A stretch of DNA of 64,000 nucleotides from Pedobacter quisquiliarum (GCF_014642175.1 NZ_BMIL01000004.1:186001-250000); one strand, 5' to 3'. Shown: positions 56,638 through 64,000, counted from the first letter of the stretch. Notes: generated by a model not told the origin, from the sequence alone. Translations and numbers: made by a program.

Positions 56638-56769
56638 AATTACCGGGCAGGTGGGTATCAGCTTCGCTATCAAAGCGGCATCAACCCGGCCTCCAAACGG
56701 GGTCTATACGGCGTTAATACGGCTAAACACCGCATCGACCCCCTTTCAACCCCGGATCGACTCCCAAAA
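56638..56769. repeat. Twelve tandem degenerate 11-nt repeats with a CGG-like core
   Basis: From 56638 the DNA divides into twelve units of exactly 11 nt with no insertions. Position 6 is C in 11 of 12 and position 7 is G in 9 of 12. Units four to eight all have CGG at positions 6-8, as does unit eleven. Flanking positions vary freely. The array fills the middle of the 354-nt gap 56531-56884 between divergent genes. The remaining parts of the gap are A/T-rich and hold no gene. An ORF across the array (56609-56803) is not credible. Confidence 0.85.
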
Positions 56770-56884
56770 GACCATCTTCTTTATCGCTAATTTTCTGAGC
56801 TAACCCATTGTTATAACATCTTTTAACATATTTTCCGGTCAACACAATAAACTAAAAGTTTATATTCGCATAAAAAAATAGCGC

Positions 56885-57721
56885 ATGACCAGCCATAAAG
56901 TCGCATTACTTGTTCACAGCTGCGACAGATACGAACTGCTGTTTAAGGGATTTGACTACTTTTTCCGGTCGAACTGGGATTTCAACATTCCGCTGCACTA
57001 TTATTTCGCAACAGAAGAGTTGCATACAGACTTCCCTGGTTTTACAAACATCCGCTCCGGAAAAGGGGAGTGGAGCGACCGCCTCCGGATTTTACTGGAA
57101 CAGATTGAAGAGGAGTACGTGCTCTATTTTCAGGAGGACATGTGGCTGAATAAACCTGTGGACCCCGAATTTATCAATGCGCTAATCTGTAAGGCCACCT
57201 CCAATAAGTGGATGCAGGTGAAACTCAATTCCTCCGAAGTCTTCCGGACGCTTCCAAGTGGTTTGTCCATCAACGGTTTTGAGGTGAGCAAGATCGATAA
57301 TCAAAACAGTGGCTATCTGATGTCGCACCAGGTGACGCTCTGGAACAAGCAGTTTTTAATGGATCAGCTTAAGCCCGGTGAACATCCCTGGCGCAATGAA
57401 CGTAAAGGGACGAAGCGGCTGCGGAAACTTGACAAAGAAATTTACCACCTGGATTATTTCTCCGAGAATGGCCAGGCGGAAATCAACAACAATGCTGCGG
57501 GGGTAGTGCGGAGCGAGTACCAAAGCATTTCCATGAATGCCTGCCTGAACCACAATGCAGTCCCTTTCATAGAAAAGCTGGAGCAGGATCCTGCGTATGC
57601 GGATTATGGCGCAAAACTACGATTCAACTACGAACATGGCATCACTCATGATGGGAAACCCAAGCCTTTGAAGAAAGACATCTTTAAACGTGTAAAAGAG
57701 TGGATTAAAGCGGTTGGCTAA
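56885..57721 (+). CDS. Glycosyltransferase-like protein of unknown specificity
   Basis: A 278-residue cytoplasmic protein. It starts KVALLVHSCDRYELLFKGFDYFFRSNW and continues GKGEWSDRLRILLEQIEEEYVLYFQEDMWL. This resembles a GT-A nucleotide-sugar fold, with the acidic QEDMW in the position of a DxD motif. Later segments (KLNSSEVFRTLPSG, SHQVTLWNKQFL) also resemble surface-polysaccharide glycosyltransferases. It stands alone, with no other polysaccharide genes beside it. A TATATTCG 16 nt upstream is a near match to a -7 box. Confidence 0.65.
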   Translation: MTSHKVALLVHSCDRYELLFKGFDYFFRSNWDFNIPLHYYFATEELHTDFPGFTNIRSGKGEWSDRLRILLEQIEEEYVLYFQEDMWLNKPVDPEFINALICKATSNKWMQVKLNSSEVFRTLPSGLSINGFEVSKIDNQNSGYLMSHQVTLWNKQFLMDQLKPGEHPWRNERKGTKRLRKLDKEIYHLDYFSENGQAEINNNAAGVVRSEYQSISMNACLNHNAVPFIEKLEQDPAYADYGAKLRFNYEHGITHDGKPKPLKKDIFKRVKEWIKAVG

Positions 57722-57772
57722 CGCCATAGCAGAAGTACTGGCTGCAAGTCAGTTTGTTGAATAAAAATATCT

Positions 57773-57801
57773 TTTGCAATTCCGAATTATTACGTAGTTT
57801 G
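57773..57801 (+). promoter_or_regulatory. Weak candidate promoter of the secreted protein at 57910
   Basis: TTTG (57773-57776) is followed 18 nt later by TAGTTTG, which is one base short of the TANNTTTG consensus. It would give a leader of about 100 nt before the ATG at 57910. Confidence 0.3.
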
Positions 57802-57909
57802 GATGTACATAAACCAAACTTTATTTGAGCGAAAATCATCTTGATCTTCAAATCCTGCAATCAGATTAAAAGGTCGTGATGCTTTCATCAGAAAACTAAA
57901 TCAAAAAAC

Positions 57910-58314
57910 ATGAAAAAAATTACAACGCTTATTGTTGGGGTATTTGCCCTGATGATCATTACAGTGAGTGCAAAAGCACAGGCTAAGGCAGACTTCTTTG
58001 TTGGGAAATGGGACATCCTGGTTAAGGGAACACCACAAGGGGATGTGAACATGAAAGTAAACTTCGAGATGAAGGACGGCAAGCTGGTGGGTACCATGGT
58101 GAACCCGGAAACACAGAAAGAAGAGCCTTTTACTAAACTGGAGACAACTGAAAAAGGTGTGGTTGTTTACTTTTCCGCGCAGGGTTATGATGTGGACATG
58201 AGCCTGGAGAAGCAGGATGACGACCATGTTATTGGTATGGTGATGAGCATGCTTGAGGTAACCGGTGTGCGGGTTAAGAAAGAAGTGACAACGTTTAGTG
58301 CTGTTAATCAATAG
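57910..58314 (+). CDS. Small secreted protein, probably a beta-barrel of lipocalin type
   Basis: A 134-residue protein with a signal peptide (about 1-24, ending SAKAQ). The mature sequence starts ADFFVGKWDILVKGTPQGDVNMKVNFE, with the GxW element of lipocalin-like strands. It then alternates hydrophobic and polar residues to the end. There are no Cys residues and no catalytic motif. It may bind a small ligand or assist at the cell surface. A family name cannot be given. It is monocistronic, followed by a promoter for a short RNA. Confidence 0.68.
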   Translation: MKKITTLIVGVFALMIITVSAKAQAKADFFVGKWDILVKGTPQGDVNMKVNFEMKDGKLVGTMVNPETQKEEPFTKLETTEKGVVVYFSAQGYDVDMSLEKQDDDHVIGMVMSMLEVTGVRVKKEVTTFSAVNQ

Positions 58315-58359
58315 TTTATCTTCATAACCTAAAATATTTGAAATTTATTCTCGAAAACA

Positions 58360-58390
58360 TTTGCAGGTAGAGAACTTTTTTCTACTTTTG
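58360..58390 (+). promoter_or_regulatory. Strong promoter of a short transcript upstream of sucD
   Basis: TTTG (58360-58363), a 19-nt spacer and TACTTTTG (58383-58390) match the Bacteroidota promoter consensus exactly. The predicted start is near 58395. A separate perfect promoter serves sucD 140 nt later, so this one drives something else. Confidence 0.65.
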
Positions 58391-58394
58391 TATC

Positions 58395-58448
58395 GAGAGC
58401 GTTAATTTAACGGGGGCAGATTTTAGGATTTGTCCCCGTTTCTTTTTT
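58395..58448 (+). ncRNA. Candidate short RNA of about 50 nt
   Basis: The interval runs from the predicted start of the promoter at 58360-58390 to the end of a strong intrinsic terminator at 58409-58448. The terminator hairpin makes up most of the RNA, leaving only about 14 nt of single-stranded 5' sequence. No ORF fits. It could be a stand-alone small RNA or a prematurely ended leader. It does not match an RNA family I know. Confidence 0.45.
58409..58448 (+). terminator. Terminator of the short transcript
   Basis: Arms 58409-58420 and 58429-58440 pair over 12 bp (two G:T pairs) with a loop TTTTAGGA, followed by TCTTTTTT. It lies only about 15-50 nt from the predicted transcription start. Confidence 0.8.
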
Positions 58449-58531
58449 AAAAGCCATTCTTCAGGCCTTCGCGGCCGATAATCTCATCTCAAAACAATAT
58501 TCGCGGCATTTCAATTATTGTAAGGATTGCA

Positions 58532-58563
58532 TTTGACATTCCATCTCAATTAACTTAGATTTG
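58532..58563 (+). promoter_or_regulatory. Promoter of sucD
   Basis: TTTG (58532-58535), a 20-nt spacer and TAGATTTG (58556-58563) form a full match to the Bacteroidota consensus. The sucD ATG follows 20 nt after the -7 box. Confidence 0.68.
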
Positions 58564-58583
58564 CCAATAAAAAAAATAGATAC

Positions 58584-59456
58584 ATGAGTGTTTTAGTAAA
58601 TAAGGATTCAAAAGTTATAGTTCAGGGTTTTACCGGAAATGAAGGTACTTATCATGCTTCTCAGATGATAGAATACGGAACTGACGTTGTTGGCGGGGTA
58701 ACACCTGGTAAAGGCGGACAAACTCACTTAGACAGGCCAGTTTTTAACACGGTTAAAGATGCTGTTGATCAGGCTGGTGCTAATGTATCAATCATTTTTG
58801 TACCTCCTGCATTTGCGGCTGATGCAATTATGGAAGCTGCAGAAGCTGGTATTAAAGTTATCGTTTGTATTACTGAAGGTATCCCTACAAAGGATATGAT
58901 TCAGGTGAAAGAATATATTTCTGGCAAGGATTGCCGTTTAATCGGTCCGAACTGTCCAGGTATCATTACCGCTGATGAGGCTAAAATTGGTATTATGCCA
59001 GGTTTTATCTTCAAAAGAGGTACAGTAGGTGTGGTTTCAAAATCAGGAACTTTAACTTACGAAGCGGTTGATCAGGTTGTTAAAGCTGGATTAGGTATTA
59101 CTACTGCTATCGGTATTGGTGGTGACCCGATCATCGGAACAACAACTAAAGAAGCTGTTGAATTGTTAATGAACGACCCTGAAACTGAAGGTATCATCAT
59201 GATTGGTGAGATCGGGGGTGGTATGGAAGCTGAAGCAGCGCGTTGGATCAAAGAAAACGGTACGAAGCCGGTTGTTGGTTTCATCGCTGGTCAGACTGCT
59301 CCTGCAGGTCGTAGAATGGGTCACGCAGGTGCTATTGTTGGTGGTGCAGAAGATACTGCTGCTGCTAAAATGGCGATCATGGCAGAATGTGGTATCCGCG
59401 TAGTGGAAAGCCCTGCTGAGATCGGTGCTGCAATGGCTGAATTATTGAAAAAATAG
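58584..59456 (+). CDS. sucD: Succinyl-CoA synthetase subunit alpha
   Basis: A 290-residue alpha subunit. The CoA-binding start [23 protein letters not shown] and GGVTPGKGG come first, followed by [20 protein letters not shown]. The active-site phosphohistidine is His247 in [14 protein letters not shown]. It couples succinyl-CoA cleavage to nucleotide triphosphate synthesis in the TCA cycle, with SucC encoded elsewhere, as is common in this phylum. It has its own promoter and terminator. Confidence 0.97.
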   Translation: MSVLVNKDSKVIVQGFTGNEGTYHASQMIEYGTDVVGGVTPGKGGQTHLDRPVFNTVKDAVDQAGANVSIIFVPPAFAADAIMEAAEAGIKVIVCITEGIPTKDMIQVKEYISGKDCRLIGPNCPGIITADEAKIGIMPGFIFKRGTVGVVSKSGTLTYEAVDQVVKAGLGITTAIGIGGDPIIGTTTKEAVELLMNDPETEGIIMIGEIGGGMEAEAARWIKENGTKPVVGFIAGQTAPAGRRMGHAGAIVGGAEDTAAAKMAIMAECGIRVVESPAEIGAAMAELLKK

Positions 59457-59478
59457 AAAGATCTTCTTGCATAGTATG

Positions 59479-59515
59479 AACGAGATTTGCTTATGCAGGT
59501 CTCGTTTCTTGTTTT
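59479..59515 (+). terminator. Terminator after sucD
   Basis: AACGAGATTTGC (59479-59490) pairs with GCAGGTCTCGTT (59495-59506) with two G:T pairs and a TTAT loop. A T-rich tail follows. Confidence 0.78.
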
Positions 59516-59587
59516 AAGGGGTTTTATATTGACATTCTGATTACGAGGCACTAATCCATGGCACGTTTTTGCTTCGTATATTTATAT

Positions 59588-60085
59588 ATGAAATCTACCT
59601 TGAAAAAATTATTGTTTACACTAGCAGGTTTTCTAATGCTGAGCAGCATTACCGCCTGCGCGCAGAAGCAGCCGAAGGCGGCAACTGTACCAACAACCAC
59701 AACTAAAAAAGATATGAGTAACTGGAATAAATTAACCAAAGAAGAAGAGGCTGTAATTGTGCATAAAGGCACGGAGTATCCGGGTACCGGAGATTTGTTG
59801 AACAACAAGGACAAGGGTACGTATACTTGTAAAAGGTGTAATGCGCCTTTGTATCGTTCTGAAACGAAGTTTGAGTCATACTGTGGCTGGCCAAGTTTTG
59901 ATGACGAGATTGCTGGTGCGGTGAAGCGCATTCCGGATGCAGATGGATCAAGAACGGAGATCGTTTGTGCTGCCTGTGGCGGTCACCTGGGTCACGTGTT
60001 TCTTGGAGAAGGTTTTACCGCTAAGGATACCAGACACTGTGTGAATTCGGTATCGATGAACTTCGTTCCGGACGCTAAAGGATAA
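59588..60085 (+). CDS. msrB: Lipoprotein peptide-methionine (R)-S-oxide reductase
   Basis: A 165-residue MsrB with a lipoprotein signal: MKSTLKKLLF, a hydrophobic core and the lipobox ITAC with Cys24. The MsrB domain follows from about residue 50. The zinc Cys pairs are CKRC and CAAC, and WPSFDD is present. The catalytic Cys151 is in DTRHCVNSVSMNF. It repairs oxidised Met in periplasmic or outer-membrane proteins. The start at 59588 is chosen because it gives a proper signal peptide. A longer frame adds ten unrelated residues. Confidence 0.94.
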   Translation: MKSTLKKLLFTLAGFLMLSSITACAQKQPKAATVPTTTTKKDMSNWNKLTKEEEAVIVHKGTEYPGTGDLLNNKDKGTYTCKRCNAPLYRSETKFESYCGWPSFDDEIAGAVKRIPDADGSRTEIVCAACGGHLGHVFLGEGFTAKDTRHCVNSVSMNFVPDAKG

Positions 60086-60110
60086 TTTAGAGTCGCTGTT
60101 AAGGCTGTAT

Positions 60111-60169
60111 AAAGCATAAATGGATGGGAGAAATAAGATTCTCCAGTCTGTTTATGCTTTTTTTGTTTT
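60111..60169 (+). terminator. Long hairpin terminator after msrB
   Basis: The outer arms AAAGCATAAA (60111-60120) and TTTATGCTTT (60151-60160) enclose an inner GGAGAA/TTCTCC hairpin, and a T-rich tail follows. This is a two-level structure, larger than the other terminators here. Confidence 0.75.
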
Positions 60170-60238
60170 TAGAAGTGGCTGGTTTTCTTGATGATGTGTT
60201 TCGAAGGAAATTTTTTTGCAAGGATTGGCAGGAGAGGG

Positions 60239-60269
60239 TTTGCAGTTTCGGCGCCGATTTGTATTTTTG
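60239..60269 (+). promoter_or_regulatory. Promoter of tRNA-Ser
   Basis: TTTG (60239-60242), a 19-nt spacer and TATTTTTG (60262-60269) match the consensus exactly. The -7 box ends 4 nt before the mature tRNA 5' end, so the primary transcript can have almost no leader. Confidence 0.72.
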
Positions 60270-60273
60270 CGGC

Positions 60274-60358
60274 GGAGAGTTGGCAGAGTGGTCGATTGCG
60301 GCAGTCTTGAAAACTGTTGAGTGTAATAGCTCCGGGGGTTCGAATCCCTCACTCTCCG
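60274..60358 (+). tRNA. tRNA-Ser (anticodon TGA)
   Basis: An 85-nt class II tRNA. The acceptor stem is GGAGAGT/ACTCTCC and the D-arm region GGCAGAGTGGTC. The anticodon loop CTTGAAA on a CAGT/ACTG stem gives TGA. A long variable arm follows, then the T-arm GGGGGTTCGAATCCCTC with the invariant TTCGAAT. The discriminator is G60358. Only CA-T follows, so the 3' CCA is not encoded and must be added. It reads UCA and probably other UCN codons. Confidence 0.95.
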
Positions 60359-60372
60359 CATAGTAGATATAG

Positions 60373-60409
60373 AAAAACCGCTTAAGTGATATGCTTAAGC
60401 GGTTTTTTT
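60373..60409 (+). terminator. Terminator after tRNA-Ser
   Basis: A 14-bp perfect stem (60373-60386 with 60394-60407) has a 7-nt loop, followed by further T residues. It ends the tRNA transcript. Confidence 0.88.
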
Positions 60410-60449
60410 GTAGTTGATTTCCGCGTTAGCCGGTTAAGTATTCTATCTC

Positions 60450-61097
60450 TTATTGATGGCTCTTAAGCCATTCCAGTCGACGCTGATCTGGTAGATGCTT
60501 AACCGAAAAGCTTTCGAATTTCGCCTGAAAGCCATCCCCATCGGGGCAGGCTGCCATTAAGCCAACCATTACCGGCGCATTATCCTGCAATGGTGCGTTA
60601 CGTGTCATGATGTAGGTTTTATCATCTAAAGAGTAGAACACTTCTAAAGCATCCAACCTGCGTACAATTTTAATCCAAATGAAAGGTGGTGTCTTTTCCA
60701 GGGGCGTGACACTCCAATCGCTCTTCTTGTGGGTTACAACCGTGCTCACATTGAATTTGCCATCTACAAATTCAACTCCAGCTTTGATGTAGTTCTCGTG
60801 GTCGGTTCGAACCATAAGGCCCATCTGGTCAAAACGAGCTTTATAGTCGCCAATCAACTTAACTTTCGCTTCAAACTCACCACCATAGGTCGCGTAATAG
60901 AAAGGCGCATCATCAACAGTAAAGCCGTAGTGGGAAATTCTCCAGTAGTCGCTTTTTGGTGTTACCTGCATAATCAAGCTGTTGTTGGTTGTCTTCCATT
61001 GCGCCGGTTCATTGTACCATTGCATTTTCTCCAGACTTTGAGCAAACATGGTATTTGCCGTTAACAGTATGCTTGATATTAAAAGTAGTTTTTTCAT
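60450..61097 (-). CDS. Secreted DUF1349 (concanavalin-like) protein
   Basis: A 215-residue protein with a signal peptide (MKKLLLISSILLTANTMFAQ). The mature protein fits the DUF1349 family of laminin-G/concanavalin-like folds (QMGLMVRTDHENYIKAGVEFVDGKFNVSTVVTHKKSDWS, VFYSLDDKTYIMTRNAPL, VGLMAACPDGDGFQAKFESF). The family is often linked to carbohydrate binding, but no enzyme activity is established. An upstream ATG in frame adds 13 residues without a better signal sequence. It is divergent from the LuxR-type regulator. Confidence 0.85.
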   Translation of the reverse strand: MKKLLLISSILLTANTMFAQSLEKMQWYNEPAQWKTTNNSLIMQVTPKSDYWRISHYGFTVDDAPFYYATYGGEFEAKVKLIGDYKARFDQMGLMVRTDHENYIKAGVEFVDGKFNVSTVVTHKKSDWSVTPLEKTPPFIWIKIVRRLDALEVFYSLDDKTYIMTRNAPLQDNAPVMVGLMAACPDGDGFQAKFESFSVKHLPDQRRLEWLKSHQ

Positions 61098-61149
61098 GGT
61101 CTTTATTATTGTTTTCAATGGTTGAAATCCATTCAACTTTGTAAGTTCG

Positions 61150-61180
61150 CAAAGTTATGATCTGTTGGAACGGAATCAAT
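61150..61180 (-). promoter_or_regulatory. Promoter of the DUF1349 gene
   Basis: On the minus strand ATTG (61180-61177), a 19-nt spacer and TAACTTTG (61157-61150) fit the consensus. The ATG follows 52 nt later. Confidence 0.5.
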
Positions 61181-61201
61181 GGCCAAAAATAACCACTAGT
61201 A

Positions 61202-61963
61202 ATGAACAAGAACCGCGATTTGCTTAACAGCAGTTTACTGACGCAGTCCTTTGATGCGGACTTATCTAGGGAGGATCAGTTGGAAGATGCTAAGCGCATT
61301 GCCCGGCAATATTCAAGATTGGAAAATAGCATAAGTATCCTTAGCGATATGAACGCCGGAAGAAGTTACATCTACTATAGCAAGTTCGCTCAGGAGTTTG
61401 GTTTCAGCGCTGAGGAAGCGGTTATAGATTCCATCTGGGAAGATGAACTATTGCGCATGATACATCCAGAAGATCTTCAAAGAAAGTACAGGATTGAACT
61501 GCAGTTTTTTTCTTTACTGAAAACAATTCCCAAAGAGGAGCGGATGAATTACGAGGTGATTACGAAGCTCAGCGCTCAGCCGCCAAATGGAGAGACAATC
61601 CAATTGCAGCACCGGTTATTATATATCAACAGCACAGTGCAATCCTGTGTCTGGCTGGCGCTTTGTCTTTATAAAAAGATCCACAGCCACCCGATATTTA
61701 ATACCCCTGAAGCTGTAATTATTAACAAAAGCACGGGGGAGGTTATTGATTGTAACCAGCTCTGGTTTAAAGATTTATTATCATCCCGCGAGAAAGAGAT
61801 TTTGAACTTAATGAAGCATGGTTATAGAAGTAAGGAGATATCAGGGAAGCTCTCACTTAGTGTACATACTGTGAATCGTCATCGTCAGAATATTTTTCAC
61901 AAGCTAAATGTGAACAACGTAATGGAAGCGTGTAGAATCGCCAGTGGAGCAGGCCTGCTCTAG
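61202..61963 (+). CDS. LuxR-type transcriptional regulator with PAS-like N-terminus
   Basis: A 253-residue protein. The C-terminal about 65 residues are a LuxR/GerE helix-turn-helix, with SSREKEILNLMKHGYRSKEISGKLSLSVHTVNRHRQNIF as its core. The N-terminal part contains YYSKFAQEFGFSAEEAVIDSIWEDELLRMIHPEDLQRKYR, the pattern of a PAS fold. No phosphoacceptor receiver domain is present, so it is likely a one-component sensor. Its target is unknown, and the divergent DUF1349 gene is the nearest candidate. Confidence 0.85.
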   Translation: MNKNRDLLNSSLLTQSFDADLSREDQLEDAKRIARQYSRLENSISILSDMNAGRSYIYYSKFAQEFGFSAEEAVIDSIWEDELLRMIHPEDLQRKYRIELQFFSLLKTIPKEERMNYEVITKLSAQPPNGETIQLQHRLLYINSTVQSCVWLALCLYKKIHSHPIFNTPEAVIINKSTGEVIDCNQLWFKDLLSSREKEILNLMKHGYRSKEISGKLSLSVHTVNRHRQNIFHKLNVNNVMEACRIASGAGLL

Positions 61964-62021
61964 TGAGAAAAGCATAATTATTTGTGAATTGCTTGTCCCA
62001 AAGACTGTCAGACAAAGCGCT

Positions 62022-62828
62022 TTACTGCTTTAACTCACTCAGGAATGCTGAAGTTGTCTGTCCTGTTTGCGCCTTGAAGAAACGCATGAGGTGGTTGGGC
62101 TCTGGGAAATGAAGTTCATAAGCGATTTCATTGATCGTTTTATTGGAATACAAAAGCATGTTCTGTATCTCGAAAACCAGCCTTTGCTTTAGTAGTTGGC
62201 TGGCTGTGGTATTAAATTGAGCCTTCACTGCTTTATTAAGCGAAATCCTGCTGATGCCCAACAGCTCGGCATAGTCTGCAATTCGCTGTTTATCCTTGAT
62301 GTGGATCTCCATCAGGTTTTTAAATTGGAAGCCAAAGTTGTGCTGCGTGTTCCTGATTGAAAGCGCGTGCGCATCGGAATACCCTCTATTGAGTGTTTGG
62401 AGCAAGTAGTACAACAGCGAACGGATGATGTGTACACTGTCGGATTTACTATTTACCAGTTCTGATTTGATTTCCCTTAGCAAGCTGCAATATTTGTCCA
62501 TCTCGACTTCATCAATATTCATCTTCAAAGGATGCTGCAATTGGTAGAAGTACAACAGGCGGTAGGTGAATAGCTTGTCGGCGAAGAATTCGTTTAAAAA
62601 TGCCTCTTGAAAGATGAGGCTTGTGACCTGAAGGTGGTCTGCTGCTAAGTTCAACTTCCGATTTTGATATGGGGAGATAAAGACTACCGCACCATCATCT
62701 ATGTTAATGTGCTGATGATTTAGGCTAAGGGTACCCCGACCTTTCTTGAAAAACAGAATCTCAAAGTAGTCTGCATTGAAGGTGCCGCCCTCTAGGTAGT
62801 CCAACTCTTTTTCTGTCAGTACATTCAA
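62022..62828 (-). CDS. AraC family transcriptional regulator
   Basis: A 268-residue regulator. The N-terminal about 130 residues look like a cupin sensor domain (FEILFFKKGRGTLSLNHQHINIDDGAVVFISPYQNRKL). The C-terminal about 100 residues carry two helix-turn-helix motifs (RIADYAELLGISRISLNKAVKAQFNTTASQLLKQR and KTINEIAYELHFPEPNHLMRFFKAQTGQTTSAF), as in AraC. The effector is unknown. It is divergent from the MBL-fold hydrolase gene, which it may control. Confidence 0.9.
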   Translation of the reverse strand: MNVLTEKELDYLEGGTFNADYFEILFFKKGRGTLSLNHQHINIDDGAVVFISPYQNRKLNLAADHLQVTSLIFQEAFLNEFFADKLFTYRLLYFYQLQHPLKMNIDEVEMDKYCSLLREIKSELVNSKSDSVHIIRSLLYYLLQTLNRGYSDAHALSIRNTQHNFGFQFKNLMEIHIKDKQRIADYAELLGISRISLNKAVKAQFNTTASQLLKQRLVFEIQNMLLYSNKTINEIAYELHFPEPNHLMRFFKAQTGQTTSAFLSELKQ

Positions 62829-62978
62829 CAGAAAATCGACACCGCATTCGGTCTTATGGAATTTGATTGTGTTCAGTTTAGTAGGTTTTAGTTGCGCAAT
62901 TTACTGAAGATTATTGATTTAAGGGGTAGCGCCAATTGTGTCCATAATCTGCAGTTATCAAAATGGTAGTATTGCGTT

Positions 62979-62986
62979 TACTTTTG
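62979..62986 (+). promoter_or_regulatory. Candidate -7 box upstream of the MBL hydrolase gene
   Basis: TACTTTTG fits the -7 consensus. It lies about 100 nt before the ATG and has no TTTG at -33 (TTA at 62955 is the closest). The 231-nt gap 62829-63059 shows no gene. Confidence 0.35.
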
Positions 62987-63086
62987 ATAGGCTAAGCGTG
63001 GGTGAGTCTTAGGACCTTTGTATTCAACATCACCGCAGTAAAACAGCACATGGAGTTCGGTGATGAAATTCGAAACAAGTAAATTT

Positions 63087-63926
63087 ATGAGAAAATTAAT
63101 TTTATTCCTGGCATTGCTAGTACCTGCCACGATAACCTTTGCACAGCGTAACATGTCCAATAAGCCAAGCATTCAACTAATTAGAAATGCAACATTAGTC
63201 ATTGAATACAATGGAAAGAAGATTCTAGTAGATCCAATGTTGTCTCCTAAAGGGGCAATTGAATCCTGGGCTGGTATTGAGACAAATCCTACAGTGGAGT
63301 TGAAAATGCCGGTTAAGGACATTGTTGATAATTTGGACCTGGTCATTGTGACACATACACATGATGACCACTTCGACAAGGCCGCTAGTAAAATGCTGGA
63401 CAAGTCTATAGCGTTACTTCATCAACCAGCAGACGTTGAATTCTTCAAAAAGGAAGCCTTTACAAATGCGGAAGCCTTGCAGGATCATAAAGTCTGGAAT
63501 GGCATTGATATCCACAGGATTGATGCTGAGCATGGGAGTGGTGAAGTACTGAAGATGATGGGTAAGACCTCTGGCTTTGTGTTACAGGCTAAAAATCAGC
63601 CAACTGTTTACATAGTTGGGGATGCCATCTGGACGGAAGCAATAAAAGCGAACATCAAGAAATTTAAACCAGATTACATCATTGTGAATTCTGGGGGTGC
63701 TTTGATCAAAGGTTTTGAAAACTCGCCAATTATTATGGACGAAGCGCAGACCATGGAGCTTATTGCCGAAAGTGGCAAGGCTAAGGTGATTGCGGTGCAC
63801 ATGGATGCTTTAGATCACTGCAGAACGACCAGAAAATCTTTAAGCGAGAAGGCTGCTGAATTAAACATCGGAAAAGATAAGCTCATCATCCCGCAGGATG
63901 GAGAAGTTGTAAATCTGATCCGCTAA
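63087..63926 (+). CDS. Secreted metallo-beta-lactamase fold hydrolase
   Basis: A 280-residue protein starting MRKLILFLALLVPATITFAQ, a good signal peptide. Longer frames starting at 63063 (ATG) or 63060 (GTG) would place polar residues before it. The metal motif is VTHTHDDHFD (His90, His92, Asp94, His95), followed by the downstream acidic VGDAIW and IAVHMDALDH. This is the UlaG-like L-ascorbate-6-phosphate lactonase branch of the fold. The substrate is unknown. True beta-lactam hydrolysis is unlikely. It ends before a strong terminator. Confidence 0.88.
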   Translation: MRKLILFLALLVPATITFAQRNMSNKPSIQLIRNATLVIEYNGKKILVDPMLSPKGAIESWAGIETNPTVELKMPVKDIVDNLDLVIVTHTHDDHFDKAASKMLDKSIALLHQPADVEFFKKEAFTNAEALQDHKVWNGIDIHRIDAEHGSGEVLKMMGKTSGFVLQAKNQPTVYIVGDAIWTEAIKANIKKFKPDYIIVNSGGALIKGFENSPIIMDEAQTMELIAESGKAKVIAVHMDALDHCRTTRKSLSEKAAELNIGKDKLIIPQDGEVVNLIR

Positions 63927-63951
63927 GGGGGTACGGCAACAAGTAAATAGG

Positions 63952-63994
63952 ACATGCTGGTACACTGTTAAATGGTGTACCAGCATGTTCTTTT
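63952..63994 (+). terminator. Terminator after the MBL hydrolase gene
   Basis: A perfect 14-bp stem (63952-63965 with 63975-63988) has a 9-nt loop and is followed by TCTTTT. Confidence 0.88.
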
Positions 63995-64000
63995 AATGAG

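Noticed and set aside
56609..56803. A 64-codon plus-strand ORF spanning the 11-nt array
   Set aside because: The translation is low in family-like features and simply follows the repeat. An 11-nt unit shifts frame every repeat, so coding is not conserved by unit. No ribosome site or promoter precedes it.
60124..60363. A 79-codon ORF covering the end of msrB's terminator and tRNA-Ser
   Set aside because: It overlaps a terminator, a consensus promoter and the whole tRNA gene on the same strand, so it is a chance open frame.

Overview
The window is chromosomal DNA of a Bacteroidota bacterium, most likely a member of the Sphingobacteriaceae (Pedobacter or Mucilaginibacter relatives). Evidence for this includes promoters of the Bacteroidota type (TTTG, 19-20 nt, TANNTTTG), a ribosomal protein L36 without zinc cysteines, an L17 with a long acidic tail, a DUF4293 protein beside truA, a DUF5606 protein, a Porin_10-type porin, a SusC-like TonB receptor, sucD away from sucC, and little use of Shine-Dalgarno sites. 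No insertion sequence, prophage, CRISPR array or rRNA gene was seen. One tRNA (Ser, TGA) is present.

Layout. 1-3900: 3' end of the spc/alpha ribosomal cluster (map end, infA, rpmJ, rpsM, rpsK, rpsD, terminator, rpoA, rplQ). 3900-12500: a methyltransferase, dnaK behind a sigma-54-like promoter, then leftward genes for a sugar nucleotidyltransferase, an M42 peptidase, an MFS exporter and an acyl-CoA carboxylase beta subunit. 12600-15400: a small secreted protein, a SulP anion transporter and a beta-carbonic anhydrase (probable bicarbonate uptake and hydration unit). 15500-24900: pruA, an lpxK / purine nucleoside phosphorylase / porin operon, a cyclophilin, a DUF5606 protein, a 40-residue membrane micro-ORF, rlmH and a membrane-anchored MutS-like ATPase. 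25000-37600: aconitase, a polysaccharide deacetylase, TolC and HlyD subunits without their pump, gpsA, a TonB receptor, a DEAD-box helicase and a DUF4293 protein. 37800-41650: truA, an ABC exporter and a dicarboxylate/amino acid symporter.

41661-53443 is an L-fucose catabolic island. A GH29 fucosidase and a GH3 glycosidase release the sugar, a FucP-type symporter imports it, and a mutarotase, an L-fucose dehydrogenase, a lactonase, a UxaA-type dehydratase, a ketodeoxyfuconate dehydrogenase and an FAH-family hydrolase would convert it oxidatively to pyruvate and lactate. No fucI, fucK or fucA is present. The dehydratase is not of the enolase-superfamily type, and the L-fucose dehydrogenase has Asn where the SDR catalytic Lys belongs.

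53450-64000 holds small secreted proteins, an esterase, a serine hydrolase, an acetyltransferase, a glycosyltransferase-like protein, sucD, a lipoprotein MsrB, the tRNA, a DUF1349 protein, a LuxR-type and an AraC-type regulator, and an MBL-fold hydrolase.

The most unusual non-coding signals are two intergenic arrays of degenerate tandem repeats with an exact 11-nt period. One is at 56638-56769 (12 units with a CGG-like core), the other at 27442-27496 (5 units of ACAGGG plus 5 variable bases). A possible remnant lies at 17169-17223. Other signals are a stand-alone promoter plus terminator defining a roughly 50-nt RNA upstream of sucD, -7 boxes lying directly against start codons (leaderless candidates), duplicated leader segments, and a palindrome-rich divergent intergenic region upstream of the SulP locus.
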